Below are positions 44,985 to 53,272 of a stretch of DNA of 64,000 nt, in pieces. How positions within the stretch are numbered: the stretch's first letter is position 1; every line of letters starts with the position of its first letter. Position numbers and translations under genes: made by a program. Under the pieces are notes generated by a model. That model ran no database searches. It worked only from the letters and a program-made list of their open reading frames with translations, and had not been told where the DNA came from. Source of the stretch: Mycobacterium bohemicum DSM 44277 (GTDB lineage Bacteria > Actinomycetota > Actinomycetes > Mycobacteriales > Mycobacteriaceae); NCBI RefSeq assembly GCF_001053185.1, contig NZ_CSTD01000004.1, positions 68,741 through 132,740 on the forward strand, written 5' to 3'.

Positions 44985-47372
44985 GACGGCATCACCTACA
45001 CCGAGGTCGACCCGAGCAAGGACGGGACGCACGGCCTCGAGCCCAGGCCGTGGCTCCTGGACACGCTGCCGCTCGTCGTGTCCGCGGCGGACTGGGAGCT
45101 GTTGGAGGCCGGGCTGATTCAACGGTCCCGGCTGCTGGACGCCGTGCTCGCCGACCTCTACGGTCCGCGCAGGATGCTGACCGAGGGCGTGCTCCCGCCG
45201 GAGCTGCTGTTCGCCCACCCGGGCTACGTGCGCGCCGCCAACGGCGTCGAGGTGCCCGGGCACCACCAGCTCTTCATGCACGCCTGCGACCTCGGCCGGC
45301 TGCCCGGCGGCGGGTTCCAGGTCAACGCCGACTGGGCCCAGGCCCCGTCGGGGGCGGGCTACGCGCTGGCCGACCGCCGGGTTGTCGCCCACGCGATCCC
45401 CGACCTCTACGAGCGGGTCGCACCGCGCCCGACGACCCCGTTCGCGCAGGCGCTGCGGCTGGCGCTGATCGACGCGGCGCCCGACGTCGCCCAGGACCCG
45501 GTGGTGGTCGTGCTCACGCCCGGCATCTACTCCGAGACCGCGTTCGACCAGGCCTATCTCGCGACCCAGCTGGGTTTCCCGCTGGTGGAAAGCGCGGACC
45601 TGGTGGTGCGCGACGGCAAGCTGTGGATGCGTTCGCTGGGCACGTTGAAGCGGGTCGACGTGGTGCTGCGCCGCGTCGACGCCGAGTACGTCGACCCGCT
45701 CGACCTGCGCGCCGACTCGCGGCTCGGGGTGGCCGGCCTGGTGGAGGCCCAGCACCGCGGGACGGTGACCGTGGTCAATACGCTGGGCAGCGGCATCCTG
45801 GAAAGCCCTGGGCTGCTTCGCTTCCTGCCGGAGCTGGCCAAGCGGCTGCTCGGGGAGGCCCCGCTGCTGCAGAGCGCGCCGGTGTACTGGGGCGGTGTCG
45901 CCGGCGAGCGCTCGCACCTGCTGGCCAACCTGGCGTCGCTGCTGGTCAAGTCCACCGTCGGCAGGGAAACCATTGTGGGGCCGATGCTTTCGTCGCAGCG
46001 GCTGATCGAGCTGGCCGCGCGCATCGATGACGCGCCGTGGCAGTGGGTGGGCCAGGAGCTGCCCCAGTTCTCGTCGGCCCCGACCGACCACGCCGGCGCG
46101 CTGTCCTCGGCCGGCGTGGGCATCCGGCTGTTCACCGTCGCCCAGCGCAGCGGCTACGCGCCGATGATCGGCGGCCTGGGCTACGTGCTGGCGCCCGGCC
46201 CCGACGCGTATTCACTGAAAACCGTTGCCGCCAAGGATGTCTGGGTGCGGCCGACCGAGCGCGCCCGCACCGAGGCGGTGACCCTGACGCAGCCGCCGCT
46301 GTCGGCTCCGGCGAAGACCGCCGCGGGCACCTGGGGCGTCAGCTCGCCGCGCGTGCTGTCCGACCTGTTCTGGATCGGCCGTTACGGCGAGCGGGCGGAG
46401 AACATGGCCCGGTTGCTGATCGTCGCCCGCGACCGCTTCCACGTCTACCGGCACCACCAGGACTCCGAGGAGAGCGAGTGCGTGCCGGCGCTGATGGCCG
46501 CGCTGGGACGGGTCACCGGGACCGACACGGGCGCCGACGGCGACCACGCCGAGATGATCGCGGTGGCGCCGTCGACGCTGTGGTCGCTGACCGTGGACGC
46601 CGCCCGTCCGGGGTCCCTGGTGCAGTCGGTGGAGGGGCTGGCGCTGGCCGCCCGCTCGGTGCGCGACCAGCTGTCCAACGACACCTGGATGGTGCTGGCC
46701 GGGGTGGAGCGCGCCGTGGGGCTGCCGGCCGAACCGCCGGACTCGCTCACCGAGGCCGACGCGTTGCTGGCATCGGCGCAGACCCAGGCGCTGGCCGGGA
46801 TGCTGACGCTGGCGGGCGTGGCCGGCGAGTCGATGGTGCGCGACGCGGGCTGGACGATGATGGACATCGGCAAGCGGATCGAACGCGGCCTGTGGCTCAC
46901 CGCGTTGCTGCGGGCCACACTGAGCCCCGTGCGCGGCGCCGCGGCCGAGCAGACGATCATCGAGTCGACGCTGGTGGCGTGCGAATCGTCGGTCATCTAC
47001 CGTCGCCGCACCGTGGGCAACGTCACCGTCGCCGCCGTGGCCGAGCTGATGCTTTTCGACGCCCAGAACCCGCGCTCGCTGCTGTACCAGGTGGAACGGC
47101 TGCGGGCCAACCTCAAGGGCCTGCCGGGCTCGTCGGGGGCGTCGCGCCCGGAGCGACTGGTGGACGAGATCGGCTTCCAGCTGCGCCGGTCGCACCCCGA
47201 AGAGCTGGAGGAGGTCACCGACGGCCGGCGCGCGGAGCTGGCGGACCTGCTCGACGGCGTTCACGCGCAGCTGCGCGAGTTGGCCGACGCCCTCACCAGC
47301 ACGCAGCTGGCCCTGCCCGGCGGAATGCAGCCGCTGTGGGGCCCCGCCGAGCGTCGGGTGATGCCGGCCTAG
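44985..47372 (+). CDS. circularly permuted ATP-grasp / Alpha-E protein (Rv2567-like), N-terminally truncated and fused to the upstream gene
   Basis: About 795 residues against roughly 880 in M. tuberculosis. The CP-ATP-grasp part begins abruptly at GITYTEVDPSKDGTHG and keeps its core (LLDAVLADLYGPRRMLTEG, VVVVLTPGIYSETAFDQAYLA, VAGLVEAQHRGTVTVVNTLGSG, GYVLAPG). The Alpha-E part follows from about 46340 (VLSDLFWIGRYGERAENMARLL, WTMMDIGKRIERGLWL). No start codon of its own is visible because the first 90 or so residues are gone; the open frame continues from the Rv2566-like piece at 43869. Proteins of this kind are predicted to form peptide or amide bonds with transglutaminase-like partners; this is prediction, not assay. 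Confidence 0.8.
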   Translation, partial: DGITYTEVDPSKDGTHGLEPRPWLLDTLPLVVSAADWELLEAGLIQRSRLLDAVLADLYGPRRMLTEGVLPPELLFAHPGYVRAANGVEVPGHHQLFMHACDLGRLPGGGFQVNADWAQAPSGAGYALADRRVVAHAIPDLYERVAPRPTTPFAQALRLALIDAAPDVAQDPVVVVLTPGIYSETAFDQAYLATQLGFPLVESADLVVRDGKLWMRSLGTLKRVDVVLRRVDAEYVDPLDLRADSRLGVAGLVEAQHRGTVTVVNTLGSGILESPGLLRFLPELAKRLLGEAPLLQSAPVYWGGVAGERSHLLANLASLLVKSTVGRETIVGPMLSSQRLIELAARIDDAPWQWVGQELPQFSSAPTDHAGALSSAGVGIRLFTVAQRSGYAPMIGGLGYVLAPGPDAYSLKTVAAKDVWVRPTERARTEAVTLTQPPLSAPAKTAAGTWGVSSPRVLSDLFWIGRYGERAENMARLLIVARDRFHVYRHHQDSEESECVPALMAALGRVTGTDTGADGDHAEMIAVAPSTLWSLTVDAARPGSLVQSVEGLALAARSVRDQLSNDTWMVLAGVERAVGLPAEPPDSLTEADALLASAQTQALAGMLTLAGVAGESMVRDAGWTMMDIGKRIERGLWLTALLRATLSPVRGAAAEQTIIESTLVACESSVIYRRRTVGNVTVAAVAELMLFDAQNPRSLLYQVERLRANLKGLPGSSGASRPERLVDEIGFQLRRSHPEELEEVTDGRRAELADLLDGVHAQLRELADALTSTQLALPGGMQPLWGPAERRVMPA

Positions 47373-47427
47373 AAGTTCCCTGGCGTCACATCTGCCACAG
47401 CAGTCCCTGGCGGAGGTGACACCCGAT

Positions 47428-47499
47428 GTGCCCGCCTTCGAGCGACAACGGGCCCGGGCGCCGTGTCAGCACGGGCAATTGTCGCGCTGAGGCGGGCAC
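47428..47499. terminator. large inverted repeat between convergent genes, candidate bidirectional terminator
   Basis: Arms of 21 bp at 47428-47448 (from GTGCCCGCCT) and 47479-47499 (to GGCGGGCAC) pair with three mismatches around a 30-nt GC-rich loop. It lies in the middle of the 187-bp spacer between converging genes. There is no T-run, so it could be a non-canonical mycobacterial terminator or a repeat element. Confidence 0.45.
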
Positions 47500-47559
47500 A
47501 AAGAGTGGTCGGTCCGGCGGCGAGGCGCAAGGGGCGGATGTGACTCGCCGGTCCCGGCC

Positions 47560-48624
47560 CTAACCCGCGACGGCGGCCGGCCCCCGCGCCTGCGAGGTCA
47601 CCTCGTCGATCACGGTGTGGATGAACTGCATCTTCTCCAGCACCGCGGTCGGCAGCACGAACGGGTACAGGTCGTCGTGGCCCATCGACCGGTTGACCAT
47701 GTTCAGCGACCACGACAACGGCAGCCAGGTGTCGATGATCGTCTGAAAGGCGCTGGGCCCCAACAGCGGCCGGTCGAAGGTCGCCGTCGCCGGCGCGAGC
47801 CCGCACCAGGCGCAGGTGTCCAGGGTGTCACGGATGTGCAGGTAATGCGCAAACGTCTCGGCCCAATCCTCCGCGGCGTGCATGGTGGCGTAGGAGGACA
47901 CGTAGTTCTCCTGCCAGCCCTCGGGCGCGCCCTCGTTGTAGTGCCGGTCCAGCGCCTCCTGGTAGTCGGCGTCGGGATCGCCGAACAGCTCGTTGAACCG
48001 GGCCAGGTACTCACTCGACGGCGCGACGAGCCGGTAGAAGTAGTAGTGCCCGACCTCGTGCCGGAAGTGCCCGAGCAGCGTCCGGTACGGCTCCTCCATC
48101 TCCACCCGCAGCTGTTCGCGGTGGACGTCGTCGCCCTCCGCCAAATCCAGTGTGATGACCCCGTTTTCGTGCCCGGTGAACACCTTCTCGTGCGCACTGG
48201 AGAGCAGCCGGAAGCCCAGCCCGTACTCCGGGTCCTCGTCGCGCCCGACGATCGGCAGCCTCAGGTCGTGCAGCTCGGCGATCAGCCGCCGCTTGGCGGC
48301 CTCGGCCCGGGCGAATGCTGCCAGTCCCTCGGTGTCGGTGTCGTTGGGCCGTTCCAGCGTCAGGGCGCACGACACGCACAGCGCCCCGCGATCGTTCTTG
48401 GGCACCAGCCAATTACATTCGGCCACATAGAGATTCGCGCACAATTGGTACTCGTCGGCGTCGACGGCGCCGGCGTGCTCGCCCTGCTCGCCCCGGGCGA
48501 TCACCAGCAGGGCGCTCTGTTCCGGGGAGAACCCGAGCGCGCTTCCGCACGACAGGCACGCCGAGTTCTCGAACGTCAGTCGCTGGCCACAGTTGGGGCA
48601 GTGGAAGTCACGCATGGAGCTCAT
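47560..48624 (-). CDS. zinc-ribbon putative metallopeptidase (Rv2568c-like)
   Basis: A 354-residue protein. An N-terminal zinc ribbon is formed by CPNCGQRLTFENSACLSCG (two CxxC pairs) with a second pair, CVSC, near residue 80. The C-terminal part has an HExxH-type motif in HFRHEVGHYYFYRL near residue 190, followed by a HAAEDWAETFAHYLH segment that may supply the third ligand and glutamate. These are the marks of the zinc-binding metallopeptidase family often coded with transglutaminase and ATP-grasp/Alpha-E genes. It overlaps the next gene's 3' end by 17 bp. Its substrate is unknown. Confidence 0.85.
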   Translation of the reverse strand: MSSMRDFHCPNCGQRLTFENSACLSCGSALGFSPEQSALLVIARGEQGEHAGAVDADEYQLCANLYVAECNWLVPKNDRGALCVSCALTLERPNDTDTEGLAAFARAEAAKRRLIAELHDLRLPIVGRDEDPEYGLGFRLLSSAHEKVFTGHENGVITLDLAEGDDVHREQLRVEMEEPYRTLLGHFRHEVGHYYFYRLVAPSSEYLARFNELFGDPDADYQEALDRHYNEGAPEGWQENYVSSYATMHAAEDWAETFAHYLHIRDTLDTCAWCGLAPATATFDRPLLGPSAFQTIIDTWLPLSWSLNMVNRSMGHDDLYPFVLPTAVLEKMQFIHTVIDEVTSQARGPAAVAG

Positions 48625-49561
48625 CGCCCTCGAAGGGCACGACGTCCACCGCGACGTCGATCACGCTGTCCTTCGAATTGGTGTAGATGATGCCGCGCAG
48701 CGGCGGGACGTCGGCATAGTCCCGCCCGCGCCCGACGATGATGTAGCGCTGGTCCACCAGCTGGTCGTTGGTGGGGTCCAGGCCCAGCCACTCGAACTGG
48801 CCGGGCTCCTGCGGTGTCCACACCGCCGCCCAGGCGTGGGTGGCGTCGATTCCGATCATGCGATCCTTTCCCGGGGGCGGGTCGGTGGCCAGGTAGCCGG
48901 ACACGTAGCTGGCCGCCAACCCGTTGGCGCGCAGGCAGGCGATCGCCAGCCTGGCAAAGTCTTGACATACCCCCTCGCGGGCCGCCAGAACCTCGCTGAC
49001 CCCGGTGGAAATCGTCGTGGACCCGGATCGGTAGGTGAAGTCGCGGAAAATCCGGGAGGCGAGGTCACGCATCACGTCAACGAGCGGGCGTTCCGGCGCG
49101 AAGCTGGGCGCGGCGTAGTCGCGCACCTCGTCGGTGATCTCCGGCGGATCGAGGTCCAGGGTGAACTCGGTGGCCAGCGCGCCCCGGCGGCCGGCCGGGC
49201 GGGACGCCTCCCACGGCTGCACCGCCGGCCCGCTGCTGTACCGCTCGGGGGGCGGCGGATACACGTCGACGATCGAGTCGCTGGTGACGGTCAGCGCGCG
49301 GTGCGGCTCGGTGACGTGGAAGTAGGAGCTGATGTTGCCGTAGACGTCCTGACTGGTGGAGCTGTCGGCGGGGGCCGGGTCGATGGTCAGCCGGTGCGCG
49401 ATGCAGCGCTGGCGCAGGGAGTCGCGCGGGGTGAGGAAGCCGCGGCCGTAGGAACTGGTGACCACGTCGGAGTAGCGGTACTCGGTGCGGTGGGTCACTC
49501 GATGGCGACGGGGCGGCGCATCTGAGGGCACGCGACCTATTTCTACTACTACCGGCCTCAT
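48608..49561 (-). CDS. transglutaminase-like protease/ligase (Rv2569c-like)
   Basis: A 317-residue protein with a beta-rich transglutaminase N domain (THRTEYRYSDVVTSSYGRG) and a papain-like core. The catalytic Cys is in AAREGVCQDFARLAIACLR near residue 200, the His in IDATHAWAAVWTP near residue 240, and the Asp in WLGLDPTNDQ. It is complete, unlike its larger relative at 42295-44984. It is encoded with the zinc-ribbon peptidase on one strand, facing the ATP-grasp/Alpha-E genes, the same four-gene neighbourhood as M. tuberculosis Rv2566-Rv2569c. Confidence 0.88.
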   Translation of the reverse strand: MRPVVVEIGRVPSDAPPRRHRVTHRTEYRYSDVVTSSYGRGFLTPRDSLRQRCIAHRLTIDPAPADSSTSQDVYGNISSYFHVTEPHRALTVTSDSIVDVYPPPPERYSSGPAVQPWEASRPAGRRGALATEFTLDLDPPEITDEVRDYAAPSFAPERPLVDVMRDLASRIFRDFTYRSGSTTISTGVSEVLAAREGVCQDFARLAIACLRANGLAASYVSGYLATDPPPGKDRMIGIDATHAWAAVWTPQEPGQFEWLGLDPTNDQLVDQRYIIVGRGRDYADVPPLRGIIYTNSKDSVIDVAVDVVPFEGDELHA

Positions 49562-49591
49562 TCGGCACTGTTGCGGCGCACAATTCAGAAC

Positions 49592-49981
49592 GTGGCCACG
49601 TGGGGCGACGTCGCCCGCATCGTGGGTGAGCTGGCGCTCACCTCGGAGCCGTCACCGCATGACTGGCGGGTCGGCAAGAAGCTGCTGGCCTGGGAACGGC
49701 CCCTGCGCCCGTCGGACCGGGAGGCGCTGCGGCGCGCCGGCTTCGAACCGCCCGGGGGCGACATCCTGGGGGTCCGGGTGTCCGACGAGGGCGTGAAGTT
49801 CGCGCTGATCGCCGACGAGCCCTCGATCTTCTTCACCACGCCACACTTCGACGGCTACCCGGCGGTGCTGGTCCGGCTGGCCGAGGTGTCGGTCCCCGCG
49901 CTCGAGGAGCTCATCACCGAGGCGTGGCTGACGCAGGCGCCCAAGAAGCTGGTCCAGGAGTTCCTGGGCGACTCGATGTGA
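49592..49981 (+). CDS. MmcQ/YjbR-family DNA-binding-fold protein (Rv2570-like)
   Basis: A 129-residue protein of the MmcQ/YjbR (CyaY-like) fold. Typical features are the N-terminal ATWGDVARIVGEL helix, the PHDWRVGKKLLAWERPL segment, the strand KFALIADEPSIFFTTPHFDGYPAVLVRL and the final LEELITEAWLTQAPKKLV helix. The GTG at 49592 gives the family's usual start; a TTG at 49571 would add 7 residues. It is divergent from the transglutaminase gene with only about 30 bp between them. Molecular function is unknown. Confidence 0.82.
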   Translation: MATWGDVARIVGELALTSEPSPHDWRVGKKLLAWERPLRPSDREALRRAGFEPPGGDILGVRVSDEGVKFALIADEPSIFFTTPHFDGYPAVLVRLAEVSVPALEELITEAWLTQAPKKLVQEFLGDSM

Positions 49982-49985
49982 CCGG

Positions 49986-51032
49986 TCAAACCTGACGCAG
50001 GTCGATCACCCGCTGCACGTCGTCGACGCAGGCAGAGACGACGTCGGCCAGCACCACCTCGGCCTTCTCGCTGGCCTTCGCCTGCAATTCGGAAGCGCAG
50101 TGGCGCGCCGCGGCGGTGTATGCCGACGCCCCGGCGGGGTCCGTTTCGGCCAGGGCGGCGGCCGCCGCCAGCTCGACCAGCACGGTGTGCACGGGTGGCG
50201 GCGCGGGACCCGCGACGGCGCGGGCCAGCTGCACCACCGAGCCGGCCAGCAGCGCCACGTACACCGCCTGGCGATCCGCGGCCTGAACGACGTCGCGCAG
50301 ACCCCACCGCCGCGGCGAGATCCGCACCACCTGGCGGGCCGTGGTGCGGGCCTCGATCAGCCCGCCGAGCTGTGCGTGGACCCGGTCCACGACCGACAGC
50401 GGCCAGTCGGGCGCGACCGCGCTGCGGCCGGCGGCGACATCGGCGGTGCGCGACAGGACGTCGTACAGGACCCCGAGCACCCCGACGCGCGCCCTGCGCA
50501 GCACCTTCAGCGGGTCGGCCGGGAACAGCAGCACGGCGAATACGATCGCCAGCAGGCCGCCGATCAGGGCGTCGACGACGCGTTCGAGGCCTACGCCGCT
50601 GCGGTAGAGCGCGATCACCAGGATCGACGACACGACCGTCTGGTTGGCGAACATCATGCCCTGGCCGATGAAGCCCGTCCCGATGACCACCGCGACGCAC
50701 AGCGCTAACAGCGCGGCCACGGCGATGGAGACCGCTCCCGGGCCGAGCACCCGCTCGACCAGCGTGCCCAGCCCGATGCCCAGGGTCACCCCGATCATCA
50801 TCTGGACGGCGCGTTGCGCGCGTAGGACGTTGGTGATCGACAGGCACACCGCCGCAGCGATCGGCGCGAAGAACGGCTGTGGGTGCCCGAGCAGGTCGTG
50901 GGTGAGGTACCACGCCAGGCCCGCCGCGGTCGCGGTCTGCAGCAGGTTGAACGAGCGGCCGCGAAGTCGCTTGTAGCCCGCGCGTGCGGCGGCGGACACC
51001 GAAGACGGCACCGCCGGCCGCGCCGCGCTCAT
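49986..51032 (-). CDS. FUSC-family membrane protein, aromatic acid exporter-like (Rv2571c-like)
   Basis: A 348-residue integral membrane protein with about six hydrophobic segments in its first 170 residues (for example TATAAGLAWYLTHDLLG, VSIAVAALLALCVAVVIGTG and ALIGGLLAIVFAVLLFP), then a cytosolic helical C-terminal half. FUSC and ArAE relatives export aromatic acids or sit in efflux assemblies. It follows the Ddn-like gene on the same strand by 3 bp, so aspS, the Ddn-like gene and this gene may be one transcript. Substrate unknown. Confidence 0.85.
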   Translation of the reverse strand: MSAARPAVPSSVSAAARAGYKRLRGRSFNLLQTATAAGLAWYLTHDLLGHPQPFFAPIAAAVCLSITNVLRAQRAVQMMIGVTLGIGLGTLVERVLGPGAVSIAVAALLALCVAVVIGTGFIGQGMMFANQTVVSSILVIALYRSGVGLERVVDALIGGLLAIVFAVLLFPADPLKVLRRARVGVLGVLYDVLSRTADVAAGRSAVAPDWPLSVVDRVHAQLGGLIEARTTARQVVRISPRRWGLRDVVQAADRQAVYVALLAGSVVQLARAVAGPAPPPVHTVLVELAAAAALAETDPAGASAYTAAARHCASELQAKASEKAEVVLADVVSACVDDVQRVIDLRQV

Positions 51033-51035
51033 GCG

Positions 51036-51479
51036 TTAGGCCGGCCGCAGCTCGAAGAGCGGGATCACCCGGCTCGTCTTCGACTGGTACTCCGCGAAGC
51101 CGGGTGCGGCGGCCGCGACCTTGGCGAACAGCTCGTCCCGTTCGGCGCGCGGCAGCTCGTGGGCGGTCACGTCGAACTCCTGCACGCCCGATCCGGCGCC
51201 GATCTCCACGTGCGCGCCGGGGTGGGCCCGCAGGTTGTGCACCCAGGCCGGGCTGACCGGGGCGCCGGCGAAGGAGCCGATGATGATCAGCCTGCCGTCG
51301 ATGCGGAAGTAGGCCAGCGGCGATACCCGCGGCCGGCCGGACTTCGCGCCGGTCGTGTGCAGCAGCAACAGGTTGGCGCCCGCGAACTGGCCGCCGACCT
51401 TGCCGCCGTTGGCCCGGAACTCGTCGATGATGCTGGTGTTGAAGGCGTTGATGGTCTGGGCGTCCGGGGTTTCGGTCAT
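51036..51479 (-). CDS. deazaflavin (F420)-dependent nitroreductase-like protein (Ddn family)
   Basis: A 147-residue split-barrel protein of the Ddn/FDOR family: INAFNTSIIDEFRANGGKVGG near the start, LLLLHTTGAKSGRPRVSPL as the conserved F420-binding strand-loop, and GAPVSPAWVHNLRAHPGAHVEIG. Members use reduced F420 to reduce quinones and activate nitroimidazoles. The ATG overlaps the aspS stop by 3 bp. In M. tuberculosis aspS is directly followed by Rv2571c, so this gene is an insertion relative to that order. Confidence 0.87.
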   Translation of the reverse strand: MTETPDAQTINAFNTSIIDEFRANGGKVGGQFAGANLLLLHTTGAKSGRPRVSPLAYFRIDGRLIIIGSFAGAPVSPAWVHNLRAHPGAHVEIGAGSGVQEFDVTAHELPRAERDELFAKVAAAAPGFAEYQSKTSRVIPLFELRPA

Positions 51480-53257
51480 GCCCCGTCAACCGCCTTGGGC
51501 CTGGCGTCTATTCCGGACTCCTTGCGCTGCTGGGCGGTGATCGGCGCGGGCGCGTTGGTCAGCGGGTCGACGCCGCCGCCGGTCTTGGGGAACGCGATCA
51601 CCTCGCGGATGGAGTCGACGCCGGACAGCAGCGCGTTGATGCGGTCCCAGCCGAACGCGATCCCGCCGTGCGGCGGCGCACCAAAGGTGAACGCCTCCAA
51701 CAGAAATCCGAACTTCTCCTCGGCCTCGGCCTTGTCCAGGCCCATCACCGCGAACACCCGTTCCTGGATGTCACGGCGGTGGATGCGGATCGAGCCGCCG
51801 CCGATCTCGTTGCCGTTGCAGACGATGTCGTAGGCGTCGGCCAGCACGGCGCCGGGGTCGGTGCCGACCACGTCCGCATACTGCGGCTTGGGCGCGGTGA
51901 AGGCGTGGTGCACCGCGGTCCAGGCGCCCGCGCCGACGGCCACGTCGCCGGCGGCCGTGGCCTCCTCCGCGGGTTCGAACAGCGGCGGGTCCACCACCCA
52001 GACGAACGCCCAGGCTTCCGCGTCGATCAGGCCCAGCCGGTGGGCGATCTCGCCGCGAGCCGCCCCCAGCAGCGCCCGCGACGACTTCGGCGGGCCCGCC
52101 GAGAAGAAGATGCAGTCACCGGGGTCGGCGCCGACGTGCGCTGCCAGGCCGTCGCGTTCGGCGTCGGAGAGGTTCTTGGCCACCGGGCCGCCCAGCGTGC
52201 CGTCCTCGGCGACCAGCACGTAGGCCAGGCCGCGGTGCCCGCGCTGCTTGGCCCATTCCTGCCAGCCGTCCAGCGTGCGCCGCGGCTGCGACGCCCCGCC
52301 GGGCATGACCACCGCGCCGACATAGGGCGCCTGGAAGACGCGGAAGGTGGTGTCTTTGAAGAACTCCGTGCACTCGACCAGCTCCAGGCCGAACCGCATG
52401 TCGGGTTTGTCGGAGCCGAACCGGCGCATCGCGTCGGCGTAGCTGATCCGCGGGATCGGCGTCGGCAGCTCATAGCCGATCAGCGCCCACAGCGCGGTGA
52501 GGATCTCCTCCGAGATCGCGATGATGTCCTCGGCGTCGACGAAGCTCATCTCCATGTCGAGCTGGGTGAACTCGGGTTGCCGGTCGGCGCGGAAATCCTC
52601 GTCGCGGTAGCAGCGGGCGATCTGGTAGTAGCGCTCCATCCCGCCGACCATCAGCAGCTGCTTGAACAGTTGCGGGCTCTGCGGCAGGGCGTAGAAACAC
52701 CCGGGGTGCAGCCGGGCCGGCACCAGGAAGTCGCGCGCGCCCTCCGGGGTGGAGCGGGTGATCGTCGGCGTCTCGACCTCGACGAAGTCGTGCCGGGCCA
52801 GCACGTCGCGCGCCGCGGCGTTCACCTTGGAGCGCAAGCGCATTGCGGCGGCCGGGACGTCGCGGCGCAGGTCCAGGTAGCGGTATTTCAGGCGAAGCTC
52901 CTCGCCGGCGGGCTCGTCCAGCTGGAACGGCAGGGGCGCGCTCTCGCCGAGCACGGTCAGCGACGTCGCGTTGACCTCGATGTCGCCGGTGGCGATCTCC
53001 GGGTTGGCGTTGCCCTCCGGGCGGATCTCCACCATTCCGGTGACCGCGACGCAGAACTCGGCGCGCAACCGGTGCGCCTGGGCCAGCACGTCCGCCGCGC
53101 GGAACACGACCTGGGCGATCCCCGAGGCGTCGCGCAGGTCGATGAAGATGACGCCGCCGTGGTCGCGGCGGCGGGCCACCCAACCGGCCAAGGTCACCTG
53201 CTGGCCGGCGTCGCTGTCCCGCAGCGAACCAGCGCCGTGGCTGCGCAGCACAAACAC
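51476..53257 (-). CDS. aspS: aspartyl-tRNA synthetase (bacterial type)
   Basis: A 593-residue AspRS. It shows the N-terminal OB-fold anticodon domain (GWVARRRDHGGVIFIDLRD), motif 2 (RCYRDEDFRADRQPEFTQLDMEMSF), the bacterial GAD insertion near residues 310-420, and motif 3 (HGGIAFGWDRINALL). Mycobacterial AspRS is non-discriminating and charges tRNA-Asn as well, relying on GatCAB; the sequence is consistent with that but does not prove it. The start is a GTG. It is intact and overlaps the Ddn-like gene. Confidence 0.97.
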   Translation of the reverse strand: MFVLRSHGAGSLRDSDAGQQVTLAGWVARRRDHGGVIFIDLRDASGIAQVVFRAADVLAQAHRLRAEFCVAVTGMVEIRPEGNANPEIATGDIEVNATSLTVLGESAPLPFQLDEPAGEELRLKYRYLDLRRDVPAAAMRLRSKVNAAARDVLARHDFVEVETPTITRSTPEGARDFLVPARLHPGCFYALPQSPQLFKQLLMVGGMERYYQIARCYRDEDFRADRQPEFTQLDMEMSFVDAEDIIAISEEILTALWALIGYELPTPIPRISYADAMRRFGSDKPDMRFGLELVECTEFFKDTTFRVFQAPYVGAVVMPGGASQPRRTLDGWQEWAKQRGHRGLAYVLVAEDGTLGGPVAKNLSDAERDGLAAHVGADPGDCIFFSAGPPKSSRALLGAARGEIAHRLGLIDAEAWAFVWVVDPPLFEPAEEATAAGDVAVGAGAWTAVHHAFTAPKPQYADVVGTDPGAVLADAYDIVCNGNEIGGGSIRIHRRDIQERVFAVMGLDKAEAEEKFGFLLEAFTFGAPPHGGIAFGWDRINALLSGVDSIREVIAFPKTGGGVDPLTNAPAPITAQQRKESGIDARPKAVDGA

Positions 53258-53272
53258 TCCCCTTACGGCCGG

